6,173 nt of DNA from positions 1 through 6,173 of the forward strand of contig CANRFP010000065.1 of the NCBI GenBank assembly GCA_947629895.1. The letters run 5' to 3'. This stretch comes from an uncultured Clostridia bacterium. Its GTDB lineage: Bacteria > Bacillota_A > Clostridia > Christensenellales > UBA1242. Below are positions 1 to 5,684 of the stretch, in pieces (position 1 is the stretch's first letter; each line of letters begins with the position of its first letter). The notes beneath the pieces were generated by a model, which did no database searches, had not been told where the DNA came from, and was given only the letters and a program-made list of their open reading frames with translations. Both the position numbers and the translations under genes were made by a program.

Positions 1-1365
1 ATTTCAAGAATGACGGCAAGTTATCGTGTCATTCAAAATCGCAAAGAAATTGGAAGTCTTGTTTCTTCAAGCATGATTTTGTCTCTGACACTAAGCGTTA
101 TTTTGTGCGCCGTGGTTTTGATTTTTAAAAACCTTTTTGCAAATCTCTTCACAGACGCAAACTGCATAAACATTTTGATTATTCTTTTGCCTTCGCTGAT
201 ATTTTCTTCTGTTTACAGCGTTTTTCGCGGGGCGATGTGGGGCAATGACAATTTTTTTGGGCTTTGCATTTCCGAACTTATGGAAGAAGTTGTCAAAATT
301 GTTGTGTGCGTTTTGCTGCTTTCTTTTGGAATGAGCGCAATCCAATATGCAATGAGTGTTGCTTGGAGTTTCACGCTTTCCTGCTTGGTGTCGGCGTTTT
401 TTGTCATGCTTTTATACTTTTTTTACGGCGGCAAACTTGGCAGGCCAACAAAAATTTATAGGCAAGTACTTATCAAAAGTGCGCCAATCACGGGAGTTCG
501 CATGGTTGGCAGTTTTGTTCAGCCGCTGATTGCTTTAATTTTGCCGGCACAACTTATTGCCACAGGCTTCACTTCAAGCCAGGCAATGGAACTGTATGGA
601 ATTGCAGTGGGAATGACTTTGCCTTTTTTGTATGTGCCAAGTGCGCTCACGGGCTCTCTTGCAACCGCTCTTGTGCCAGACATCTCAATGGCGCACGCAC
701 AAAATGACAACGAACACATTGAAAAAAGAGTTCAGTCTTCGCTTATTTTTGCCCTTTTTGTAAGCTTTTTGATTGCACCAAATTTCACAGCCATAGGTGA
801 CAGGTTTGGGGTTTTCATATATGACAATGCGCTGAGTGGAACTCTTTTGCAATTTTCTGCATGGATTATGATTCCAATGGGAGTGTCAAGCATAGCCTCA
901 ACAATCTTAAATTCAATCGGGCTTGAATTGAAGTCGTTTATAAATTTTATTGTGGGCAGCGTGTTTTTGTTCGTTAGCATTTTGTTTTTGCCAAAACTGA
1001 TTGGCGTGAATGCACTTTTTGTGGGCATGGGGCTGTCCTCAGTTTCGTCAGCAGTTTTAAACTTGGTTATGGTGAAAAAGAAGTTGAAAATAAAATTAAA
1101 AATCACCAAAACATTTTTAATGTTCCTCTTGTTTTCCATTCCGGTTATGGCAATTTCCTCTTTCACTTGTGCACTGTTTGAATATGTCATGCCAATGTTT
1201 TTCAGCCTGTCTCTTTCAATGCTTATTGGAATGATTGTTTTCGTGCTTTTGTGCCTCATTTTTAATGTTGTAAACTTTGAAATGTATTTTGTTAAGTTCA
1301 AAGAAAAATTTGTTGGAAAAGTAAAAATTAGCAAATTTAAGCGAAAAAACGCCAAAAAAACTTAA
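1..1365 (+). CDS. SpoVB/MurJ-like lipid flippase of the MOP superfamily (5'-truncated by window edge)
   Basis: This is the C-terminal 454 residues of a polytopic membrane protein. The frame is open from base 1, so the ATG at 10 is probably internal and the real start lies upstream; SpoVB-type proteins usually have about 500 or more residues. About a dozen hydrophobic segments are visible. The family-like stretches are an RGAMWGN segment near codon 77 followed by an ELMEEVVK helix, a PITGVRMVGSFVQPLIALILP stretch, 'YGIAVGMTLPFLYVPSAL' followed by 'LATALVPDIS', and an 'ILNSIGLE' segment. These match the stage V sporulation protein B / polysaccharide-flippase group that moves undecaprenyl-linked or similar lipid precursors across the membrane. 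The C-terminus is a highly basic Lys-rich cytoplasmic tail. The substrate cannot be told from sequence; SpoVB, MurJ-like or a polysaccharide exporter are all possible. Family confidence is good, exact role is low. Confidence 0.85.
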   Translation: MSRMTASYRVIQNRKEIGSLVSSSMILSLTLSVILCAVVLIFKNLFANLFTDANCINILIILLPSLIFSSVYSVFRGAMWGNDNFFGLCISELMEEVVKIVVCVLLLSFGMSAIQYAMSVAWSFTLSCLVSAFFVMLLYFFYGGKLGRPTKIYRQVLIKSAPITGVRMVGSFVQPLIALILPAQLIATGFTSSQAMELYGIAVGMTLPFLYVPSALTGSLATALVPDISMAHAQNDNEHIEKRVQSSLIFALFVSFLIAPNFTAIGDRFGVFIYDNALSGTLLQFSAWIMIPMGVSSIASTILNSIGLELKSFINFIVGSVFLFVSILFLPKLIGVNALFVGMGLSSVSSAVLNLVMVKKKLKIKLKITKTFLMFLLFSIPVMAISSFTCALFEYVMPMFFSLSLSMLIGMIVFVLLCLIFNVVNFEMYFVKFKEKFVGKVKISKFKRKNAKKT

Positions 1366-1405
1366 AATAACCGTATTTTTTTGAAATTTTACTCATAATA
1401 ATGAT

Positions 1406-2125
1406 ATGTTAACTATTGTTGTTAGAGCAGTTATTATTTATTTGGTGGTGCTGTTTTTGTATCGGCTTATGGGCAAAAGGCAACTTGGAGAAATGCAACC
1501 TTTTGAACTTGTCCTAACTCTTATCATTGCCGACCTTGCAACAATTCCAATGGCGGAAGTTTCAATGCCGGTGCTTCATGGAATTATTCCTCTTCTCACA
1601 CTTGTTGTTTTGCATTATCTTCTCACAATGCTAAGCAAAATCAGCACAAGTTTTTCTTGTTTTTTAAGTGGCAAACCGGTGATTGTGATAAATCCAAATG
1701 GCATAGATTACAAAGCGCTAAAAAATCTTGACATCACAGTTGACGATGTTTTTGAAGCGCTTCGCGGCTGTGGATATTTCAAAATGGAGCAAGTGCAATA
1801 TGCCATAATGGAAACAAATGGCAAGATGAGTGTGCTTCCAAAAAGTGATTTCGCACCTCTCACAACGGGGGACATGAAAATAAAAACTGAAAAAAGTGTA
1901 ATTCCAATCAGCATCATCACGGAAGGCAAAGTGAACAAAGAAAATTTGAAAGTGGCACAACTTGATGAATTGCAACTGCAAGAATTGTTGAAAAAAAGTG
2001 GCATCCAAAAAGTTAAGGATGTGCTTGTGATGACGATAGACAAAAACGGGGCTGTGTTTTTTCAAAAGTTTGGGCAGAAATATCAAACACTTCAAGTTGA
2101 ACCACTTGGGCAGGTGAAAGAATGA
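1406..2125 (+). CDS. DUF421 (YetF-type) membrane protein
   Basis: This 239-residue protein has the standard DUF421 architecture. Three N-terminal membrane segments lie at about residues 4-20, 34-50 and 56-75. Between the first two is the family hallmark RLMGKRQLGEMQPFE (20-34). The cytosolic domain follows: GKPVIV (89-94), DDVFEALRGCGY (113-124) and an 'AIMETNGKMSVLPK' strand pair (133-146). A second half (about 165-220) has the usual 'EGKVNKENL' and 'VMTIDKNGAVFF' elements. The biochemical function of the family is not settled; some members are linked to spore properties in Bacillus. The start at 1406 places the Met exactly where the family begins, although no convincing Shine-Dalgarno precedes it. 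It overlaps the next gene by 4 nt (ATGA), so the two are probably co-translated. Confidence 0.92.
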   Translation: MLTIVVRAVIIYLVVLFLYRLMGKRQLGEMQPFELVLTLIIADLATIPMAEVSMPVLHGIIPLLTLVVLHYLLTMLSKISTSFSCFLSGKPVIVINPNGIDYKALKNLDITVDDVFEALRGCGYFKMEQVQYAIMETNGKMSVLPKSDFAPLTTGDMKIKTEKSVIPISIITEGKVNKENLKVAQLDELQLQELLKKSGIQKVKDVLVMTIDKNGAVFFQKFGQKYQTLQVEPLGQVKE

Positions 2126-2526
2126 CAAAGTGGGGATGGTTTAAACTTGTTTCAATTTTTGTTTTGTTTTTAATTTTGGTGGCGGTGTGCATTATTGAGG
2201 ACAGGCTTGTTGTGACTTCTTTGGACCAAGTGAACAGGTTTTGCTATGAAATTGAGGCGGCAGTGGAAGAAAATGGCGGAATTGTCAATGGTGAAGTGGC
2301 AAGTTTGGTGGACAATTTGGAATATTCTTGGCGGGAAAATGAAAGCAAACTTTGCTTTTTGGTTAATCACAAATCTGTGGAAGAGCTTGGAATTGAAATT
2401 GTTAGGTTAAAAACTTACATAGACGAAGAAGAGCCCATTGAGTTTTATGTTTCGCTGGATATAATAAAACATTATGTTGAAACCTATCAACATTTTATGA
2501 GTGCGAATTTTCATAATATACTTTAA
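2122..2526 (+). CDS. DUF4363 family protein, membrane-anchored partner of DUF421
   Basis: This 134-residue protein has a short basic N-terminus, one membrane segment (about 8-25) and an extended helical domain, probably outside the membrane. The pattern of a Trp in the first helical part (W70), then LCFLVNHKSVEELGIEIVRL (78-97) and an acidic 'IDEEEPIEFYV' turn into a last helix, fits the DUF4363 family. As I recall, that family is found mainly in Clostridia, often next to DUF421 genes. An AGGTG at 2112-2116 gives a 5-nt spacing to the ATG, and the start codon overlaps the DUF421 stop as ATGA. This indicates an operon and suggests the two products act together, which is inference. No catalytic motif is visible. 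Confidence 0.8.
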   Translation: MTKWGWFKLVSIFVLFLILVAVCIIEDRLVVTSLDQVNRFCYEIEAAVEENGGIVNGEVASLVDNLEYSWRENESKLCFLVNHKSVEELGIEIVRLKTYIDEEEPIEFYVSLDIIKHYVETYQHFMSANFHNIL

Positions 2527-2529
2527 GTT

Positions 2530-2557
2530 GAGATCCTTCGCTTCGCTCAGGATGACA
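2530..2557 (+). repeat. Palindromic dispersed repeat, copy A
   Basis: The 26-nt core (2532-2557) starts GATCCTTCGC and ends GCTCAGGATGACA. Its inner part is an imperfect palindrome: ATCCT (2533-2537) pairs with AGGAT (2549-2553), and an inner GC/GC pair closes a TTC loop. It begins three bases after the DUF4363 stop codon. It matches copy B (2576-2601) at 24 of 26 positions and inverted copy C (6082-6107) at 23 of 26. There is no T-run after it, so it is not a standard terminator. Similar short repeats are, to my recollection, widespread between genes in bacteria; I could not check this. Confidence 0.85.
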
Positions 2558-2575
2558 ATACATTGCTGGGCACGG

Positions 2576-2601
2576 GATACTTAGCTTCGCTCAGGATGAC
2601 A
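2576..2601 (+). repeat. Palindromic dispersed repeat, copy B
   Basis: This is a direct copy of the core of copy A, 44 nt downstream start to start and separated by 18 nt. The last 17 bases (2585-2601) are identical to copy A. The two differences, both C to A, lie at core positions 4 and 8. The first breaks one pair of the ATCCT/AGGAT stem, so this copy should fold less well and may be decaying. Confidence 0.8.
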
Positions 2602-2695
2602 GCACAATAATAAAAACGCAACGTTATAATTCAGAACAAAAATTTCAGGCGGGCAAAGATGCTGTTGTTGTTTTATAAAAAAGATTGGTATTTAT

Positions 2696-2725
2696 TTGAC
2701 TTTTTTGTGATATTTGTTGTTTAAT
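2696..2725 (+). promoter_or_regulatory. Possible sigma-A-type promoter for the serS operon
   Basis: TTGACT (2696-2701, 5 of 6 to consensus) is followed after 18 nt by TTTAAT (2720-2725, 5 of 6). Transcription would start near 2732 and leave a very short leader of about 15 nt that just includes the serS ribosome binding site. It sits where an operon promoter is expected, after a 170-nt gene-free stretch. Such boxes are common by chance in AT-rich DNA, so this is only moderately supported. Confidence 0.4.
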
Positions 2726-2732
2726 AATGCTT

Positions 2733-2737
2733 GGAGA
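2733..2737 (+). promoter_or_regulatory. Ribosome binding site that fixes the serS start
   Basis: GGAGA lies 9 nt upstream of the ATG at 2747. An in-frame TTG at 2714 would add 11 residues, but it lies before this site and has no Shine-Dalgarno of its own. The ATG at 2747 gives the usual SerRS N-terminus, MIDINLIRTN. Confidence 0.8.
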
Positions 2738-2746
2738 TATGAAAAT

Positions 2747-4036
2747 ATGATTGATATAAACTTGATTAGAACAAACAAAAATTTGGTTAAAGAAAACATC
2801 AAAAAGAAATTCCAAGACAAAAAACTTCCTCTTGTGGATGAGGTTGAAGAGTTGGACAAAAAGGTTAGGGCTTTGAAAGCGGAGGGAGACAATCTTCGTC
2901 AAAGCCGAAATGTGCTTTCAACTCAAATTGGCGGCTTGATGAAAGAGAAGAAACTTGAAGAAGCCAACAAAGTTAAGGAGCAAGTTAGAAAGAACAATGA
3001 AAGAATTGCCGAAATTGAGGCAGAAGAAGAAAAATTAAATGCCCAAATCAAAAAGGACATGATGACAATTCCAAACATAATTGCAGATGATGTTCCGCTT
3101 GGCGAGAATGACACCAAAAATGTTGAAGGAAAAAGGTTTTTAGAGCCAAAAGTTCCAGATTTTGAAATTCCTTATCACACCGAAATTATGGAAAAGTTGG
3201 GCGGAATTGACATTGATTCTTCTCGAAGGACAAGCGGGCAAGGGTTTTACTATCTTTTGGGCGATGTGGCAAGGCTTCACAGTGCCATTCTTGCCTATGC
3301 GCGTGACTTTATGATTAACAAAGGCTTCACTTATGTTATTCCACCATTTATGATTAGGGGTGATGTTGTTTCTGGCGTGATGAGTTTTGACGAAATGGAC
3401 AACATGATGTATAAAATTGAAGGCGAGGACCTCTATCTCATCGGCACAAGCGAGCACTCAATGATTGGGCGTTTTATGGGGCAGATAATTGACGGCAACA
3501 AACTTCCACTCACGCTTACAAGTTACAGCCCATGTTTCAGAAAGGAAAAGGGTGCGCACGGAATTGAAGAGCGTGGCGTTTATCGTATTCACCAATTCGA
3601 AAAGCAAGAAATGATTGTGATTTGCAAGCCTGAGGACTCCGAAAAATGGTACGAAAAGATGTGGAATTTTTCGGTTGAACTTTTTGTTAGCATGGAAATT
3701 CCTGTTAGACAACTTATTTGTTGCAGTGGCGACCTTGCCGACCTTAAATATCGCAGTTGTGATATTGAGGCTTGGAGCCCAAGGCAGAAAAAGTATTTTG
3801 AAGTTTGCTCTTGTTCCAATTTAACCGATGCACAGGCGCGCAGATTGAACATAAAATACAAGAATGAAAAGGGCGAAAATGTTTATGCTCACACTTTGAA
3901 CAACACTGTTGTTGCTCCACCAAGAATGCTCATTGCCTTTCTTGAAAACCATTTGCAAAAAGATGGCAGCGTGACAATACCAAAAGTTTTGCAGCCATAT
4001 ATGGGCGGAAAAACAAAAATTGAAGTTGTTGGCTAG
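2747..4036 (+). CDS. serS: Seryl-tRNA synthetase
   Basis: This class II aminoacyl-tRNA synthetase charges tRNA-Ser, and tRNA-Sec where present, with serine in the cytoplasm. Its 429 residues are normal for the family. Residues about 28-104 are the charged, helical tRNA-binding arm (antiparallel coiled coil). The catalytic core shows TSE (234-236) for serine binding. Motif 2 has FRKE (264-267), ERG (275-277) and HQFEK (282-286). DIEAW is at 339-343 and SNLTDAQARR at 357-366. Motif 3 has R393 and LEN at 399-401, followed by PYMGG (417-421). Motif 3 reads NNTVVAPPR (385-393) where typical bacterial enzymes have NGSGLAVGR, and motif 2 has KGAHGIEERG instead of a GSAGRDTRG-like stretch. The enzyme therefore belongs to a divergent branch, but all key class II residues are present. 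It is the first gene of a four-gene operon; yigZ starts 5 nt after its stop. No T-box leader is seen upstream. Confidence 0.97.
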   Translation: MIDINLIRTNKNLVKENIKKKFQDKKLPLVDEVEELDKKVRALKAEGDNLRQSRNVLSTQIGGLMKEKKLEEANKVKEQVRKNNERIAEIEAEEEKLNAQIKKDMMTIPNIIADDVPLGENDTKNVEGKRFLEPKVPDFEIPYHTEIMEKLGGIDIDSSRRTSGQGFYYLLGDVARLHSAILAYARDFMINKGFTYVIPPFMIRGDVVSGVMSFDEMDNMMYKIEGEDLYLIGTSEHSMIGRFMGQIIDGNKLPLTLTSYSPCFRKEKGAHGIEERGVYRIHQFEKQEMIVICKPEDSEKWYEKMWNFSVELFVSMEIPVRQLICCSGDLADLKYRSCDIEAWSPRQKKYFEVCSCSNLTDAQARRLNIKYKNEKGENVYAHTLNNTVVAPPRMLIAFLENHLQKDGSVTIPKVLQPYMGGKTKIEVVG

Positions 4037-4041
4037 GATTG

Positions 4042-4398
4042 ATGATTAAGTTTGAAAAACAAACTGAATATGTTGAAAAGAAATCTCGCTTTTTGGGATT
4101 TCTTTTGTTTTGCGAAAATCTGAACGAAATTCAAAATGCTTTGGATATGCTTAAAAGTCAGCACAAAAAATGCACACATATTTGCTATGCCTACACTCTT
4201 TCCAATCCTTTTGCTGAAAAGGCGGTGGATGATGGCGAGCCTAGCGGAACGGCGGGTAGGCCAATTTTGTCGGTTATGCAAAAGAAAGGAATTAAAAACG
4301 CGTGCGTGTTTGTGGTGAGATATTTTGGCGGCATAAAATTGGGCGCTGGTGGGCTTGTTAGGGCTTACACCAAAGTGACAAGCGAACTTTTGAGGTGA
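4042..4398 (+). CDS. YigZ/IMPACT-family protein, single N-terminal domain
   Basis: This 118-residue protein carries the UPF0029 (IMPACT N-terminal) signature. HICYAYTLSN is at 46-55, DDGEPSGTAGRP at 63-74 and VVRYFGGIKLGAGGLVRAY at 91-109. Typical bacterial YigZ proteins have about 200 residues because a DUF1949 domain follows. Here the frame stops right after the first domain and recX begins at once, so no trace of the second domain remains. Eukaryotic IMPACT regulates the Gcn2 kinase; the bacterial role is unclear, with a proposed link to nucleic acids or ribosomes. ATG 4042 is preferred, though the AGGA at 4035-4038 leaves only 3 nt to it. The gene follows serS by 5 nt and precedes recX by 2 nt, so it is co-transcribed. 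Confidence 0.9.
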   Translation: MIKFEKQTEYVEKKSRFLGFLLFCENLNEIQNALDMLKSQHKKCTHICYAYTLSNPFAEKAVDDGEPSGTAGRPILSVMQKKGIKNACVFVVRYFGGIKLGAGGLVRAYTKVTSELLR

Positions 4399-4400
4399 AT

Positions 4401-5027
4401 ATGACAATTACAAAAATAAAAAAAGTTGGGAACAAAAATTATTATCAAATCTATGCCGATGAAAAATGGGCGGGAACTTTTTTGGACGAAATTTTGGTGA
4501 AATATAAAATAAAAACCAATTCAGTTTTTGACGAGTTGCAGTTTTCTAAAATTAAGCAAGAAAATGACGAAAAAGTTTCTTTTGACATGGCAGTGGGCTA
4601 TCTTGAAAGATATGTTGTCAGCGAAAAGGGATTAAAAGACTATTTAAAGAAAAAGGGCTTTGATGAAAAGACGATAAAAAAATGTGTGGCAAAACTTCAT
4701 GAATATGGCTTTATTGATGACGAGAAGTTTGCAAAGAACTATTTTGAAACACTTTCTTCGCGAAATGGAAAGCGTGCCATTGCAAACAAGTTGAAGCAAA
4801 AGGGAGTTAGCAGTGAGATTATTGACAACTTGCTCTCTGGGGTTGAGGAAGATGACGAAATTGAAAAAGCAACAATTTTGGCTGAAAAATTCGCAAAAAA
4901 TCGTCAAAAAGATTTAAAAAACAAGCAAAAATGCCTTGCGCATCTAATTTACAAGGGTTATGATTATAGTGTGGCACAAAAAGTCACGAACAAAATTTTT
5001 ACAGGAGATGAAAATGATTGGGTTTGA
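4401..5027 (+). CDS. recX: RecX family regulator of RecA
   Basis: This 208-residue cytoplasmic protein is related to RecX, which binds RecA filaments and modulates recombination and the SOS response. It has an N-terminal beta-rich region (1-58) as in Gram-positive RecX. Three-helix repeat modules follow. The first is around 62-115 with VGYLERYVVSEKGLKDYLKK and the core EYGFIDDEKFAKNYFE (101-116). The second is GKRAIANKLKQKGVSSEIID (123-142). The third (about 158-196) contains CLAHLIYKGYDYSVAQKV. GAGG at 4392-4395 with 5-nt spacing supports ATG 4401; an in-frame GTG at 4395 falls inside this Shine-Dalgarno and is unlikely. recA is not in the window. The 3' end overlaps acpS by 14 nt, and the acpS ribosome binding site lies inside recX. 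Confidence 0.92.
   Translation: MTITKIKKVGNKNYYQIYADEKWAGTFLDEILVKYKIKTNSVFDELQFSKIKQENDEKVSFDMAVGYLERYVVSEKGLKDYLKKKGFDEKTIKKCVAKLHEYGFIDDEKFAKNYFETLSSRNGKRAIANKLKQKGVSSEIIDNLLSGVEEDDEIEKATILAEKFAKNRQKDLKNKQKCLAHLIYKGYDYSVAQKVTNKIFTGDENDWV
5003..5007 (+). promoter_or_regulatory. Ribosome binding site of acpS inside the end of recX
   Basis: AGGAG is 6 nt upstream of ATG 5014. An in-frame ATG at 5008 lies too close to the site, and an upstream in-frame start at 4960 would be deep inside recX. The start at 5014 gives MIGFDLQEVE, which matches the N-terminal beta strand and metal-binding Asp of AcpS. Confidence 0.8.
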
Positions 5028-5364
5028 TTTGCAAGAAGTGGAAAAAGTTAAAGATGCAGAAAAATTGCTCCAAAAAATTGCACTTGAAAGCGAGATAAGT
5101 TACATACAAAAGTTTAAGTGTGATTTTAAAATGAGGGTGGCAGCTCTTTGGGCGGTGAAAGAGGCGGTTTTTAAGGCTTTGGGAATTTTTGCGCAGGACA
5201 TTTCTTTTAAGGAAATCGAACTTTGTCACAAGGAAAGCGGTTTGCCCTATATCGTTTTGCACGGCAACGCGCAAGCCATTTTTGAAGAGAAGGGCTATCA
5301 CAAAATTGAGGTTTCAATTTCGCATCAGGAAAGTGTGGTTGGGGCTGTTTGCCTTTGTGAATAA
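5014..5364 (+). CDS. acpS: Holo-[acyl-carrier-protein] synthase
   Basis: AcpS transfers 4'-phosphopantetheine from coenzyme A to a serine of acyl carrier protein, activating it for fatty acid synthesis. The 116 residues are close to the usual 118-126. The family pattern is complete: IGFDLQEVEKV with the Mg-binding Asp5; LWAVKEAVFKALG (45-57) with Lys49 and the second metal ligand Glu50; SGLPYIVL (75-82); and VSISHQESVVGAVCL (100-114) with His104. It is the last gene of the serS-yigZ-recX-acpS unit and overlaps recX by 14 nt, indicating translational coupling. No good intrinsic terminator follows the TAA. In B. subtilis acpS lies a short distance upstream of alr and the ndoAI-ndoA (mazEF) pair, which makes the mazF gene downstream here notable. 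Confidence 0.94.
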   Translation: MIGFDLQEVEKVKDAEKLLQKIALESEISYIQKFKCDFKMRVAALWAVKEAVFKALGIFAQDISFKEIELCHKESGLPYIVLHGNAQAIFEEKGYHKIEVSISHQESVVGAVCLCE

Positions 5365-5389
5365 AATCAATTAAACGCCAAAGCATAAA

Positions 5390-5420
5390 ATTTTATACTT
5401 AGTGCAAAATAGTATAAAAT
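5390..5420. promoter_or_regulatory. Perfect 10-bp inverted repeat, candidate operator with -10-like box
   Basis: ATTTTATACT (5390-5399) is the exact reverse complement of AGTATAAAAT (5411-5420). The 11-nt spacer is TAGTGCAAAAT. The arms are 21 bp apart start to start, about two helical turns, as expected for a symmetric dimeric or tetrameric DNA-binding protein. The right arm contains TATAAA (5413-5418), which could be a -10 box for the gene pair starting at 5445, but no good -35 box is seen 16-18 nt upstream. An RNA hairpin of these arms would be almost all A-U with no following T-run, so a terminator is less likely. The symmetry is directly visible; the operator role is inference. Confidence 0.5.
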
Positions 5421-5444
5421 CTTGATAAACAGGAGAAAATTTCA

Positions 5445-5684
5445 ATGGTCTATGACGAAATTTTGTGGCGGGTTAAACAAATAGAAGAGGCTTTTGGCAG
5501 CCTTGAAGAATATGTTTTACTCACAACATTTGAGAGCGTTGAACATAGACTGAGAATGGAAGAGGCTTATGCCAATTCCGCAGAGGAAATGAAGCAAGTT
5601 TATCAAGATCTTTTTTTGTTGGAACTTGCCGACCTTTATGACGCTCAAAATTTGATTGGTAGGTTTGATGGAGACGATAGTTAA
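5445..5684 (+). CDS. Small acidic protein of unknown family in the MazF antitoxin position
   Basis: I do not recognise this 79-residue protein. It has 19 Asp/Glu against 6 Lys/Arg and looks largely helical. An amphipathic N-terminal half (about 4-45) is followed by a C-terminal helix rich in Leu and Tyr ([20 protein letters not shown], 49-68) and an acidic tail ending GRFDGDDS. No ribbon-helix-helix or AbrB-like DNA-binding segment is visible. A strong AGGAG (5431-5435) lies 9 nt before the ATG, so translation looks efficient. Its last 17 nt overlap the mazF start. The upstream position, overlap, strong ribosome site, small size and acidity are typical of a type II antitoxin. In known MazE proteins an acidic C-terminal segment wraps around MazF. 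The antitoxin role is therefore inferred from context only. An alternative is an unrelated co-transcribed small protein. Confidence 0.8.
   Translation: MVYDEILWRVKQIEEAFGSLEEYVLLTTFESVEHRLRMEEAYANSAEEMKQVYQDLFLLELADLYDAQNLIGRFDGDDS

Noticed and set aside
732..1355. 207-codon open frame on the minus strand
   Set aside because: It lies entirely opposite the flippase coding region. Its composition is what antisense of a hydrophobic AT-rich gene gives, and it has no recognisable domain or ribosome site.
1364..1382. Possible terminator: AAAATA / TATTTT hairpin followed by T's after the flippase gene
   Set aside because: The 6-bp stem is entirely A-T and begins inside the stop codon. It is too weak to call an intrinsic terminator; the T-run is part of the stem.
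2532..2601. CRISPR array
   Set aside because: There are only two nearby copies with an 18-nt spacer, the units are imperfect, no cas genes are present, and the same repeat recurs singly and inverted at 6082-6107.
2527..2746. T-box riboswitch upstream of serS
   Set aside because: Clostridial serS genes often have one, but the gap is only 220 nt, no AGGGTGGNACCGCG-like T-box sequence is present, and no terminator hairpin with a T-run is seen.
2645..2902. 85-codon minus-strand open frame across the serS upstream region
   Set aside because: It overlaps the clear serS start region, has no ribosome site and no recognisable protein features.
5385..5396. ATAAAATTTTAT perfect palindrome as an acpS terminator
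   Set aside because: It is entirely A-T with no loop and no following T-run. It overlaps the left arm of the longer inverted repeat, which is a better explanation.
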